From: Firmicutes bacterium CAG:582
GTDB lineage: Bacteria > Bacillota_I > Bacilli_A > RF39 > UBA660
Direction: 5' to 3'
Length of the DNA: 24,064 nucleotides
Assembly: GCA_000435515.1 (NCBI GenBank)
Contig: FR884155.1
Coordinates: 1-24,064 of the forward strand
Shown here: in pieces, positions 13,989 to 22,135 of the stretch
Position numbering within the stretch: the first letter of the stretch is position 1
Layout: every line of letters starts with the position of its first letter
The notes under the pieces: model-generated
Told to the model about the DNA's origin: nothing
The model's input: the letters and a program-made list of their open reading frames with translations, nothing else
The model's database searches: none
Position numbers and translations under genes: made by a program

Positions 13989-14822
13989 TTAAAAATGTAT
14001 ATACATTCTAAAATAGTCATTATCCTTTTTATATAAAGCAATATTGTTTCCTTCATGTTTAAATAAAATATATTTATTTTCTATATCCAATTTTAACTTT
14101 ACACCATTAGTAACATCTTTTAAATAAGTATCATTTTCAATTACATATATATCCATTACATCTTCAATGTCTATAAGTTTATAGTTACCATTTTCAATAT
14201 CTTCAAGTGTATAAGAATCCCTTATATCAAATATACCTTGTTTGATACGTATTAAATCAGTCATTGTAGCAAAAGTATTTAATGATGAACCAATATCTCT
14301 AATTAAACTTCTAATATAAGTTCCCTTAGAAACTAAACATTTTATTTTAACTATATCTTTATTTATATCTATTACTTCAATATTTTTAATATCAACTTTT
14401 CTTTTAGGTAAAACTACATATTCTCCATTTCTTGCATATTCATATAACTTTCTTCCATTTATTTTAACTGATGAATAAATTGGTACCTCTTGATCATAAA
14501 CACATTTATAACTTGCTATTACATTTCTTATTTCTTCTTCACTTACAGTTACATCTTTTTCATCAAGTATTTCCCCTGTTATATCTAAAGTATCTGTTAA
14601 AATACCAAGTTTAAATGTAGCAATATATTCTTTAAAGGTTTGAGTTAAATCTTCACATAACTTAGTATATTTACCGATTACTACAACTAAAACACCTTTA
14701 GCTATTGGATCAAGTGTTCCTGTATGTCCAATTTTTTTAGTGTTAAAAATTTTACTTAATTTGTTTACAACATCTCTACTTGTAAAACCTTCACTTTTAT
14801 TAACAATAAGTATTCCGTTCAT
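13989..14822 (-). CDS. truB: tRNA pseudouridine-55 synthase
   Basis: TruB converts U55 of the T-loop of tRNAs to pseudouridine. The 277-aa protein has the diagnostic IGHTGTLDP with catalytic D38, then YKCVYDQEVPIYSSVKINGRK (as separate segments), RKVDIKNIEV and KGTYIRSLIRDIG, followed by a short C-terminal PUA-like region. Its position downstream of rbfA is the usual Bacillota order, but one extra gene lies between them. TTAGGAGAG precedes the ATG and can pair with the adjacent ACTCT to form a small hairpin, so initiation may be modulated. Downstream is the convergent-free gap before the coat gene's promoter. Confidence 0.95.
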   Translation of the reverse strand: MNGILIVNKSEGFTSRDVVNKLSKIFNTKKIGHTGTLDPIAKGVLVVVIGKYTKLCEDLTQTFKEYIATFKLGILTDTLDITGEILDEKDVTVSEEEIRNVIASYKCVYDQEVPIYSSVKINGRKLYEYARNGEYVVLPKRKVDIKNIEVIDINKDIVKIKCLVSKGTYIRSLIRDIGSSLNTFATMTDLIRIKQGIFDIRDSYTLEDIENGNYKLIDIEDVMDIYVIENDTYLKDVTNGVKLKLDIENKYILFKHEGNNIALYKKDNDYFRMYIHF

Positions 14823-14876
14823 AAAAAACTCTCCTAAGAGTATTATAAACTTAAAGAGTATTAAAATCCATAAATT

Positions 14877-15878
14877 TTAATCTTCTATTAAATTATCTGT
14901 ACTTATTTCAATAATACAATTTATTTTATCTAAAGCATTACTATATTTATAAGCGTTTGATTCAAAAAGTAAATATAAAGAATCATTATAATAACTTATT
15001 TGTTCAAGCATTGGTGGTAAGGTATATTTTTTTAAATAGTTTTCATAAGTACTTTTTCCCTCTTCATACAAGTAAACATATAAGTTAGATGAAAATATAC
15101 GCCCAAAAGAACTACTTAATATCATATATTTTTTATTATTTTTGTTTATAAAATCAACACCTTGAATTTTTTCATTTACTGAAAAACTTTCTATATATGT
15201 GAGTTTTATCATGGATACTTCACTTTCAATTAAATATTTTTTTATTAAACATGGGCTATTTTTGTTAAATGATCCGATATATAAATAACCATCATCTACA
15301 GTCAAGTAAGCTATTTCCTTTTTATCTTTATTTTTATAGTGAATTAGATCACTTCCTAAATATTCAAATTTATGAATATAATTAACTTTATTCTTAGTAA
15401 AAAAATCAAAAACATTATAGGCAAGAATCAAAGCATCTTCTCCTGGTATAAATATTAAATTGGTATTCTTATCATAACTTATACCTCCAACGTGAGAATT
15501 CATATCAAATTCAACTTTATTTATGATTTTTCCACTTTCATCTAGTATGTAACAAATTGAATTTCTATTTTCTTCAAAATAACCAGTTATAAAAATATAG
15601 GAGTTTACTATTTCTATACCTTGAGGAATAAATCCTTCATCACTTGGAACCTTTATAAAAGCATTTTTTATATTTTTTTCTAAACTAGGATATTTATAAA
15701 GAATTGATTTTACTTCATCAATAATAGTTGGTCTTTTGCTTAATTTTTCCAAAAGTGGTTCACCTGTTTCTAGTCGATTTCTATCAATTGTATTACTAAT
15801 AATATATTTATGATGATTATCTCTGGTCGATAACAATAAAACTAAAACAATTATTATTATAAATAAAACTTTTTTCAT
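14877..15878 (-). CDS. Exported beta-propeller-like protein, unassigned
   Basis: The 333-aa protein has an N-terminal hydrophobic anchor or signal (KKVLFIIIIVLVLLLS) and then a region with repeated blade-like strand patterns: GFIPQGIEIVNSYIFITGYF, SHVGGISYDKNTNLIFIPG, YLTVDDGYLYIGSF, IQGVDFINKNNKKYMILSS and EQISYYNDSLYLLFE. This suggests a propeller fold exposed outside the membrane. No enzyme motif or lipobox Cys is seen. AGAAAGG lies 7 nt before the ATG. It lies between rbfA and truB but follows a terminator-like hairpin after rbfA, so it may have its own promoter. Function unknown. Confidence 0.7.
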   Translation of the reverse strand: MKKVLFIIIIVLVLLLSTRDNHHKYIISNTIDRNRLETGEPLLEKLSKRPTIIDEVKSILYKYPSLEKNIKNAFIKVPSDEGFIPQGIEIVNSYIFITGYFEENRNSICYILDESGKIINKVEFDMNSHVGGISYDKNTNLIFIPGEDALILAYNVFDFFTKNKVNYIHKFEYLGSDLIHYKNKDKKEIAYLTVDDGYLYIGSFNKNSPCLIKKYLIESEVSMIKLTYIESFSVNEKIQGVDFINKNNKKYMILSSSFGRIFSSNLYVYLYEEGKSTYENYLKKYTLPPMLEQISYYNDSLYLLFESNAYKYSNALDKINCIIEISTDNLIED

Positions 15879-15951
15879 AATGTAGCCTTTCTACTATAAT
15901 AACGATTTAAACTGCTAAAAAGTTACAAAAATAGGAACTTTATTATAACAT

Positions 15952-15980
15952 AAAAAAGAATAGTTTATTATTCACTATCC
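15952..15980 (-). terminator. Terminator-like hairpin after rbfA
   Basis: GGATAGT at the end of rbfA can pair with ACTATTC, followed by six Ts on the minus strand. It probably marks the end of the rimP-rbfA transcript. Confidence 0.5.
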
Positions 15981-16321
15981 TTTTCATGTATTTCTTTTAT
16001 GATATGTTCAATATTCATACCATATTCAATCGAATTATCATATTTAAATATTAATTTTGGTGTATGTCTTATTTCAATTGTGTTCGCAAGTTTCGTTCTT
16101 AAATAACCTGCTGTATCATCATTAAGTTCACTCTCTATTTCTTTTGGATCTTTATCCAAATGAGTTGTGAAATAGACATATGCAAATGATAAATCACTTG
16201 TTACATCACATCCAGTAATATTAATATTTTTTAAAATAGAATCATGAGCTTCAAGCAAACAAATGCTACTTAATTCATTTGCTATATGAGCTCCTATTTT
16301 TTTTACTTTAATTTGATTCAT
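15968..16321 (-). CDS. rbfA: Ribosome-binding factor A
   Basis: RbfA binds the 30S subunit near helix 1 of 16S rRNA during late assembly. The 117-aa length is typical. The sequence starts NQIKVKKIGAHIANELSSI and has the family's middle features: a segment VTSDLSFAYVYFTTHLDKD, then the helix LRTKLANTIEIRHTPKLIF followed by FKYDNSIEYGMNIEHII, matching the family's R-x-P-L-F-x-D-S-I-E-x-G pattern. It starts 2 nt after the infB stop, in the standard nusA-infB operon order. A hairpin with a T run at its stop suggests transcription ends here. Confidence 0.93.
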   Translation of the reverse strand: MNQIKVKKIGAHIANELSSICLLEAHDSILKNINITGCDVTSDLSFAYVYFTTHLDKDPKEIESELNDDTAGYLRTKLANTIEIRHTPKLIFKYDNSIEYGMNIEHIIKEIHEKDSE

Positions 16322-16323
16322 TT

Positions 16324-18456
16324 TTATCCTCTTTTTACTTCAACGTTTTCATATGTTTCAAAAACGTCTCCTTCTTTTATATCATTATAACCTTCAATTG
16401 TTATACCACATTCAAAGCCGTTTTTAACTTCTTTAACAGAATCTTTTCCTCTTTGAACACTTGATACTTTACCATCATAAATGATAACACCATCTCTGAT
16501 TACACGAACATTGCTACCATTTTTAATAACTCCACTAGTTACATAAGAACCAGCTATTGTTCCAACTTTAGAGAATTTAAACAATTGTCTTACTTCAGCA
16601 GAACCAGTAGTTACTTCTTCATATTCAGGATCTAACATACCTTTCATTGCTGCTTCCATGTCCTCAACTAATTTATATATAATTGTATAAAGACGCATAT
16701 CAACACTGTATTCTTTAGCAACTTCACGAGTCTTGTTGCTTGGTACTACATTAAATCCAATAACAATAGCATTACTTGCTTGAGCTAAGATAATATCGCT
16801 TTCAGTAATAGTTCCAATTCCACTTCTGATTACTTTTACTTTAACGCCTTCAACTTCAATTTTCTCTAATGAATTTTTAACTGCTTCTTCTGAACCTCTA
16901 ACATCACATTTTAATACTACATTTATCTCTTTTATACCAGATTGAATATTAGCAAATAATTCTTCTAAAGATAATGTTTTTGGCTTTGCCGTTTGTTCTT
17001 TAGCTTGAATTCTTCTCTTTTCAGCTATATCTCTTGCTTGTTTTTCTGATTCAAATGCCATGAATTTATCTCCAGCACTTGGATTATCAGAAAGACCTGT
17101 TATTTCAACTGGTGTTGATGGACCAGCATCAATTATATCTTTTCCTAAATCATTTTTTAGTGTTCTAACACGTCCATGAGTTGTACCAACAACGATTGGA
17201 TCACCTAAACGTAAAGTACCGTTTTGAATTAGAATTGTAGCAACTCCACCTAGATTTTTATCAATTCTTGATTCAATTACTGTACCACTTGCATATCTAT
17301 TTGGATTAGCTTTTAATTCATTTACTTCAGCAATAGCAAGAATTGTTTCTAGAAGTTTATCAACTCCTTCACCAGTTTTAGCGCTGATTTTAACGAATGG
17401 ATATTCTCCACCCCATTCTTCTGGAGTTATGTTTATTTCAGCCATCTCAGTCATAACTTTATCTGGATTGGCATTTGGTCTATCAATCTTATTAACAGCA
17501 ACAACAATTGGAACATTTGCAGCTAAAGCATGATCAATTGCTTCTTTAGTTTGAGGCATTACACCATCTTCAGCTGATACAATAATAATAACGATGTCAG
17601 TTACACTTGCTCCTCTTGCACGCATTTCAGTAAATGCAGCATGTCCTGGAGTATCGATAAATGTTAACTTTTCTCCATTATAATCTATTTGATAAGCACC
17701 AATTGCTTGAGTGATTCCACCAGCCTCTCCATCTACTACATGCGAGTTTCTTATGTAATCAAGCAAAGTTGTTTTACCATGGTCAACATGTCCCATAATA
17801 GTTATTACTGGAGGACGTTTAACTAAATTAGCCTCATCTTCAATAATTTCATAATTTTCAAAATTAATGATATCTTGAGTTTCTTCTTTCTTTAATGTTT
17901 TATTATATTCTGATGCAACTATTAATGCTGTATCAAAATCTATTGTTTGAGTAAGACTTAAAAGAAGACCTAAACTAATAAGTTTAGCCACTAGTTCTGA
18001 ACCACTTACACCTAAAACATTAGCTAAATCACCAACTGTCATATTTTCTTTATATAATACAATTGAATCATCACTAGAACTTGTATTACTAGTTAATTTT
18101 TCTTTATTCTTATACATTTCTTTTTTCATTTTAGCATAATCTTTATTTGATGCTTCTTTGTCTTTTTGTTTTTTTACTTTTTCTTTAGATACAGTATGTG
18201 AGTTATTAATTGATTTTATATTATCATAATCCATAATATCATCAATTACTTCATCAAGAGTATCGGCTTCATCAAAATCAAGCTCTGTATCTGAATCAAT
18301 TAGATTCATACAATTATCCAACATAATGATTGCTTCATCATCTAACATATCATCTTTAGAATTAATTTTTATTCCTAATTCTTTACATTTATTTAATACA
18401 TCTTGAACTGTAAAGTTCATCTCTTCTGCATAATCTTGAACACTCATCATATTCAT
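16324..18456 (-). CDS. infB: Translation initiation factor IF-2
   Basis: IF-2 is the GTPase that places fMet-tRNA on the 30S subunit and promotes subunit joining. The 710-aa protein has a short N-terminal region with two IF2_N-like helix domains (~1-50 and ~135-190), joined by a charged linker. The G domain carries GHVDHGKT (222-229), DTPGH (268-272) and NKID (322-325), followed by domains II, III and the fMet-tRNA-binding C-domain (VRQLFKFSKVGTIAGSYVTS). The ORF starts MNMMSVQDYAEEMNF; the ATG at residue 4 is another candidate start close to the GAGGTGGATG-like ribosome binding site. It follows ylxR by 12 nt and is followed by rbfA. Confidence 0.97.
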   Translation of the reverse strand: MNMMSVQDYAEEMNFTVQDVLNKCKELGIKINSKDDMLDDEAIIMLDNCMNLIDSDTELDFDEADTLDEVIDDIMDYDNIKSINNSHTVSKEKVKKQKDKEASNKDYAKMKKEMYKNKEKLTSNTSSSDDSIVLYKENMTVGDLANVLGVSGSELVAKLISLGLLLSLTQTIDFDTALIVASEYNKTLKKEETQDIINFENYEIIEDEANLVKRPPVITIMGHVDHGKTTLLDYIRNSHVVDGEAGGITQAIGAYQIDYNGEKLTFIDTPGHAAFTEMRARGASVTDIVIIIVSAEDGVMPQTKEAIDHALAANVPIVVAVNKIDRPNANPDKVMTEMAEINITPEEWGGEYPFVKISAKTGEGVDKLLETILAIAEVNELKANPNRYASGTVIESRIDKNLGGVATILIQNGTLRLGDPIVVGTTHGRVRTLKNDLGKDIIDAGPSTPVEITGLSDNPSAGDKFMAFESEKQARDIAEKRRIQAKEQTAKPKTLSLEELFANIQSGIKEINVVLKCDVRGSEEAVKNSLEKIEVEGVKVKVIRSGIGTITESDIILAQASNAIVIGFNVVPSNKTREVAKEYSVDMRLYTIIYKLVEDMEAAMKGMLDPEYEEVTTGSAEVRQLFKFSKVGTIAGSYVTSGVIKNGSNVRVIRDGVIIYDGKVSSVQRGKDSVKEVKNGFECGITIEGYNDIKEGDVFETYENVEVKRG

Positions 18457-18468
18457 CCACCTCTTTTT

Positions 18469-18720
18469 CTAATCTATATTTTTTTCAATTTCTTCATAGA
18501 TACTTTCATCTATATCACATTCGAATATTCTATTTAATATTTTATTCTTACGTGCTTTATTTAATACCTCAATATCTCGTTTTATATAACATCCATGCCC
18601 ATTTACTTTTCCAGTTTTATCAACTACTATACCATCACTTGTTTTAACTATTCTTAAAAGTTCCATTTTGGGATATCTTTCTCTAGTTACAACACACATA
18701 CGCATTGGTATTTTTTTCAT
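18469..18720 (-). CDS. ylxR: YlxR family RNA-binding protein (RnpM)
   Basis: This 83-aa protein (DUF448) has the family signature RMCVVTRERYPKMELLRIVK, followed by VDKTGKVNGHGCYI. YlxR binds nucleic acid and has been linked to RNase P modulation (hence RnpM). Its position between nusA and infB is the standard one. The start codon shares one base with the nusA stop (TAATG), so the two are coupled. The small L7Ae-like protein (YlxQ) that often follows ylxR in Bacillota is absent; infB follows directly. Confidence 0.93.
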   Translation of the reverse strand: MKKIPMRMCVVTRERYPKMELLRIVKTSDGIVVDKTGKVNGHGCYIKRDIEVLNKARKNKILNRIFECDIDESIYEEIEKNID

Positions 18721-19835
18721 TATTTATTTCCTTCTTCTTGAACTTGAGCAAATGTTTTAACATTGATTTTATATTTAGTTAATTTACTAGCTAAACGGAT
18801 ATTAACACCTTTTTTACCGATTGCAAGACTTAAGTTTTCATCGTTAACGATTGCAAGAGCAATTCTTTCTTTTTCATCATCAATGATACTTACAATTACA
18901 TCTTTAGCTGGACTTAATGCATTTTTAACGAATTCAGCATCATCTTCACTCCATAGTACTAAATCAACTTTTTCACCATTAAGTTCAGATAAAATACTTG
19001 CAATTCTTGAACCACGTTCACCAATACATGTTCCAATCGCGTCAATTCTTTCATTAGTTGATGATACAGCAACTTTACTACGAACACCGGCTTCTCTAGC
19101 TACAGCATGAATTTCTAATGTTCCATCTTGTAATTCAGGAATAACTGATTCAAATAATCTTTTAACAAATCCATAATGTTTTCTTGTACATAATACAAGT
19201 GGTCCTTTATTAGTTGCTTCTACTTTAGAAACATATACTTTTACGGACGAACCCATTTTTAATGTTTCTCCAGGAATAAGTTCGGATTTTGGTAAAATAC
19301 CTCTAGTTCTTCCTAAATCAACATAATAGTTTCTTGCATCTTCCATTGCTAGTATTCCAACTGCTAATTCATCTTGTTTATCAGCAAATTCAGCAATTAT
19401 TGAGTTTCTTTCTGCTTCTCTTATTTTTTGAGTAACAACTTGTTTACATACTTGAGCAGCAACACGTCCAAAGTCATGTGGAGTTACTTCTTCTTCAATA
19501 GTTTCTCCGACTGTTATATCTGGAACTATTTCTTTTGCTTCTTCTAATAGAAGTTGAGCGTCTTCATTAATCTCTGGAGGTAAGTAAGTTACATTTCCTT
19601 CTTCATCAGTTACTTCGTCTCCTTCAATATATTCAGGAACAACTACGTAATAACGCATTACTTTAAATTCTCCAGTTTTTTTATCAATAACTACTTTTAC
19701 ATTAGTTTTAGAATTATAATTCTTTTTATAAGCAGTTATTAAACCTTGTTCCATTGCATCATATACAACATCTTCATCAATATTTTTTTCTTCTATGATA
19801 TTCTTTAATGCTTTAATAAATTCTTTACCATTCAT
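18720..19835 (-). CDS. nusA: Transcription elongation/termination factor NusA
   Basis: NusA binds RNA polymerase and modulates pausing, termination and antitermination. The 371-aa length matches the Bacillus form without the extra C-terminal acidic repeats of E. coli. It has the N-terminal RNAP-binding domain (~1-130, MNGKEFIKALKNIIEEKNID), an S1 domain (DLGRTRGILPKSELIPGE), and two KH domains (GVRSKVAV and GTCIGERGSRI, then LAIGKKGVNIRLASKLT). The 3-nt gap from rimP and the AGAGGTT site inside the rimP end show tight coupling. Confidence 0.97.
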   Translation of the reverse strand: MNGKEFIKALKNIIEEKNIDEDVVYDAMEQGLITAYKKNYNSKTNVKVVIDKKTGEFKVMRYYVVVPEYIEGDEVTDEEGNVTYLPPEINEDAQLLLEEAKEIVPDITVGETIEEEVTPHDFGRVAAQVCKQVVTQKIREAERNSIIAEFADKQDELAVGILAMEDARNYYVDLGRTRGILPKSELIPGETLKMGSSVKVYVSKVEATNKGPLVLCTRKHYGFVKRLFESVIPELQDGTLEIHAVAREAGVRSKVAVSSTNERIDAIGTCIGERGSRIASILSELNGEKVDLVLWSEDDAEFVKNALSPAKDVIVSIIDDEKERIALAIVNDENLSLAIGKKGVNIRLASKLTKYKINVKTFAQVQEEGNK

Positions 19836-19838
19836 ATT

Positions 19839-20090
19839 TTAACCTCTTTCCTTACTTGATATATCTAAGATATATTCTTCTTTAATTAAATCTGCTTCAT
19901 CTAATATAGGATTAATTATATTAGTTGCTTCTACTATTGCATCAATATCTAAAGGGATACTTCTATCAAGAGTAATACATAAATTATTTTGATTGTTTAT
20001 GTTTTCCCAAGTGATATTATCAACAATAATATCTAATTTTTTCATTTCAGGTTCAATTAACTTTCTAATATTTTCTAAAATTGTGTCCAT
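19839..20090 (-). CDS. rimP: Ribosome maturation factor RimP, N-terminal domain only
   Basis: RimP helps assemble the 30S subunit. The 83-aa product contains the family's N-terminal domain: IEPEMKKLDIIVDNITWE, ITLDRSIPLDIDAIVEATN and LDEADLIKEEYILDISSKER, matching the Bacillus LDEADPIKQNYFLEVSSPG. The protein then stops (TAA), whereas normal RimP (~150 aa) continues into an SH3-like C-terminal domain. nusA begins 3 nt later with its SD inside the rimP end, so there is no room for the missing domain. The start is the second ATG of GGAGGTAATGATG; the promoter at 20149-20177 excludes longer starts. Confidence 0.85.
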   Translation of the reverse strand: MDTILENIRKLIEPEMKKLDIIVDNITWENINNQNNLCITLDRSIPLDIDAIVEATNIINPILDEADLIKEEYILDISSKERG

Positions 20091-20104
20091 CATTACCTCC
20101 AAAC

Positions 20105-20135
20105 AATAACAAAAGTGGGATTTTTCTGCCCACTT
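20105..20135 (-). promoter_or_regulatory. Terminator-like hairpin in the rimP-nusA leader
   Basis: AAGTGGG, a 9-nt loop and CCCACTT, followed by TTTGTTATTG on the minus strand, between promoter and rimP. Leader hairpins of this form are common ahead of Bacillota rimP-nusA operons and may attenuate transcription. Confidence 0.6.
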
Positions 20136-20148
20136 AAACGTCATATAT

Positions 20149-20177
20149 AATATATCATTTAAAACTTTATTAAGCAA
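20149..20177 (-). promoter_or_regulatory. Promoter of the rimP-nusA-ylxR-infB-rbfA operon
   Basis: TTGCTT (20177-20172), 17 bp, TATATT (20154-20149); the start would be near 20142, just before the leader hairpin. Confidence 0.65.
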
Positions 20178-20198
20178 GAGTTTTTACACTTTTGTTGG

Positions 20199-20333
20199 TT
20201 ATGGAGATAAGACTATACGGAAGCCGATACTAGAAGGAACTCCTCCAGTGTCCTTGGCGAAGTAAAATTGACTTGCAAGAACTCCGTGATATCTGTTGTA
20301 TAGTAAATATTTACTTAAATAATTTATCGCCAT
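20199..20333 (-). pseudogene. Remnant tail of a C-type-lectin-like cassette protein
   Basis: The 44-codon frame ends GVLASQFYFAKDTGG then VPSSIGFRIVLSP-TAA, the style of FGE-sulfatase/DUF6273 C-termini. GC is about 48% over 20211-20290, well above its surroundings. Its upstream part contains a 21-nt match (20291-20311) to the cassette promoter region at 12996-13016, so the tail has been fused to promoter DNA rather than to a protein body. The frame starts (ATG 20333) 2 nt after the stop of the 20336-20761 gene and lacks an SD. I regard it as decayed, though coupled translation cannot be ruled out. Confidence 0.6.
20291..20311 (-). repeat. 21-nt fragment of the cassette promoter block
   Basis: Identical to 12996-13016 and similar to the start of 9441-9461. 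It marks the recombination junction inside the remnant at 20199-20333. Confidence 0.7.
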
Positions 20334-20335
20334 TT

Positions 20336-20761
20336 CTATTCAAATACATCTATTTTACATTCAATTGAATCTTCAATATTGCTATCATAGCTAATCATTA
20401 TAGATTCTTTTATAGAACTATTGCTTGAAATAATAAATTCTTGATCATTATTTAGTATTTCTATTATTCCATTTTTACTTAAACAATTTAAATACACTTT
20501 TTGATCATTAAAAGCATTATTAAATAATTCAAAATTAATTATATTTTCATAAGTTAATTTAGTTGAAGGTATATAAAAAGTATTTCTAGAAGTTAAATAT
20601 GTATCATTATAAATATCTTTATTATTTAAATATAAACTTTTAAAATATACATTTCCATATAAATCATTTTGAGTAGCTTCACTCATAAGAATTGAACTTA
20701 AACCTATAAATCCAATTGTTGTTAAACTTATAGCTATAAATAATAAAACTTTATTTTTCAT
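20336..20761 (-). CDS. Exported stand-alone N-terminal module of the cassette family
   Basis: The 141-aa protein has a signal peptide or anchor (KNKVLLFIAISLTTIGFIGL) followed by about 110 residues that follow the plan of the TasA-like module of the glycine-rich protein. YFKSLYLNNKDIYND matches VIFTKATLDDKNVYSN, DQKVYLNCLSKNG matches DANVSITCAPKEG, and SNIEDSIECKIDVFE matches TKEITEEYICRLEF. Two Cys in equivalent places (YLNC and IEC) could form a disulfide. The protein stops where the C-terminal domain would begin. Either it is a free module or its C-terminal domain was lost; a decayed tail follows immediately. The preceding SD (AGGTGATTG) is adequate. Confidence 0.65.
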   Translation of the reverse strand: MKNKVLLFIAISLTTIGFIGLSSILMSEATQNDLYGNVYFKSLYLNNKDIYNDTYLTSRNTFYIPSTKLTYENIINFELFNNAFNDQKVYLNCLSKNGIIEILNNDQEFIISSNSSIKESIMISYDSNIEDSIECKIDVFE

Positions 20762-20811
20762 ACAATCACCTTTAGATTAATTATAATTAATTCAAAGAAA
20801 ATAAAATGTAG

Positions 20812-20838
20812 AAAAAAAGGATAGTTTTAGCTATCCTT
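20812..20838 (-). terminator. Terminator of the fmt-pgsA operon
   Basis: AAGGATAG, loop CTAAAA, CTATCCTT, then seven Ts on the minus strand. The upstream arm contains the last pgsA codons. Confidence 0.85.
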
Positions 20839-21522
20839 AAGAAAATGTTTTGATAAAGATTTATCTTTATTATTTAAATAATAATCTGTATTAGTTAATA
20901 CATATATAAGTTCTTTATTACTTTTAAAATCATATTTTATCTTTTTATTGTTTGCTTTTATCTCTTTTACTATTCTAATTAAATAATCAAGGGCAACCAT
21001 TATTTGAGCTCCAACTGTAATTGATGCTCCAAATAAAACAATTATATCTTCATAAGTAACAAATATATTTAACCAATTTTTTAAAAAATTTATTTGAATA
21101 AAATTCATTAAATTATATTTAAATATTGAAATCATATCTATTATAATCGCTAAACCTAAAACCCACATCTTTGCTCTTCCAAGCAATGATGATTTAGTGT
21201 ATGCACCTTTAAATGCTGCAAATATATTAATTCCAGCAATTATAAGTTCCATCATTAAAACTAAGTAAAATGATTTATAATAAGTAGCAATTACTAAAAT
21301 TATAGCAATACCAAATAGTTTATCAGCAAAACAATCTAATATACTTCCAAGTAAAGTTGATACTTTAAACTTTCTTGCTAAAAAACCATCTAAAAAATCA
21401 GTTAATAAAATACATATTACAAATATAAGTATCCATAAAGGGGAAAAAGATTTCCATATTATAGGTAAAACAAAAGTAGCAATTAAACGTATAATCGTAA
21501 GTATATTTACAAATATTTTCAT
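20827..21522 (-). CDS. pgsA: CDP-alcohol phosphatidyltransferase, PgsA-like
   Basis: This integral membrane enzyme transfers a phosphatidyl group from CDP-diacylglycerol, most likely to glycerol-3-phosphate in phosphatidylglycerol synthesis. The CDP-alcohol motif is complete: D42-x2-D45-G46-x2-A49-R50-x8-G59-x3-D63-x3-D67. About five to six hydrophobic segments span residues 5-190. The C-terminal ~45 residues are a charged, soluble tail (KIKYDFKSNKELIYVLTNTD), longer than in most PgsA proteins (~190 aa), so another CDP-alcohol acceptor remains possible. GGAGA precedes the ATG. It is the last gene of the fmt operon. Confidence 0.85.
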   Translation of the reverse strand: MKIFVNILTIIRLIATFVLPIIWKSFSPLWILIFVICILLTDFLDGFLARKFKVSTLLGSILDCFADKLFGIAIILVIATYYKSFYLVLMMELIIAGINIFAAFKGAYTKSSLLGRAKMWVLGLAIIIDMISIFKYNLMNFIQINFLKNWLNIFVTYEDIIVLFGASITVGAQIMVALDYLIRIVKEIKANNKKIKYDFKSNKELIYVLTNTDYYLNNKDKSLSKHFLKDS

Positions 21523-21534
21523 AGTTAGTCTCCA

Positions 21535-22134
21535 TTAATTATAATTTATTTCGTATCCATTATTAAAAACAACTTTAGTAATTTTTTCATTTTCTACATA
21601 AACTGTTAAATCATTATATTTATAAATATTATTATTATTTTCAGTTGTTTTTATAGATTTATTATTTAATAAATATTTTATTAATTCAGTTGGATTTAAA
21701 TAACTTGCATCATCCATTAAATTACTTAAAGTTTCAATTCCATTATTTATTTCATATATTTTATTATCTTTTATAATTACTTTTTTTATTTCAGAACTTT
21801 GTTCTTCATAACCACTTATAGTTTCATCAATATCTAAATTTAATTTAATATCACCAATTATAACAATTTCTTTTTTTAATAAAGAAAGATTATTAATAAT
21901 ATCATAATAATTTTTGCTAATAGTCTCAGTAGTAGTTGTTGTTAAAGTATTATTATTATCTTTTTTACTATAATTAGAAATTGAAATTACTATTACAAAT
22001 ATAATTATAAAAATAAAATATAAGGCTAATTTTAAAACTATTTTTACTCCAGGAACTGTTTTATAATTTCTTATTAAAACATCTAAGAAGTTTTCCATTT
22101 TTTCTTCATTATTGTTTTTTTTATTTTTTTTCAT
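21535..22134 (-). CDS. Single-span membrane protein, unassigned
   Basis: The 199-aa protein has a Lys/Asn-rich cytoplasmic start (MKKNKKNNNEEKMENF), one membrane span at about 37-56 (LALYFIFIIIFVIVISIS), a Thr/Asn linker (NNNTLTTTTTETIS), and an extracytoplasmic domain of ~130 residues with short strands such as KKVIIKDNKIYEINNG and NDLTVYVENEKITKVVFNNG. No family recognised. The start is the ATG at 22134, with AAAGGTTG 8 nt upstream; the TTG at 22143 overlaps fmt. It starts 1 nt after the fmt stop, so it is coupled to fmt, with pgsA downstream. The hydrophobic span plus domain suggests an envelope role. Confidence 0.7.
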   Translation of the reverse strand: MKKNKKNNNEEKMENFLDVLIRNYKTVPGVKIVLKLALYFIFIIIFVIVISISNYSKKDNNNTLTTTTTETISKNYYDIINNLSLLKKEIVIIGDIKLNLDIDETISGYEEQSSEIKKVIIKDNKIYEINNGIETLSNLMDDASYLNPTELIKYLLNNKSIKTTENNNNIYKYNDLTVYVENEKITKVVFNNGYEINYN

Positions 22135-22135
22135 A

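Noticed and set aside
18763..19110. Plus-strand ORF inside nusA
   Set aside because: It is a shadow of a conserved gene with no SD or promoter.
20091..20177. Longer N-terminus for RimP
   Set aside because: The extension spans the promoter and leader hairpin; the GGAGG-supported ATG is at 20090.
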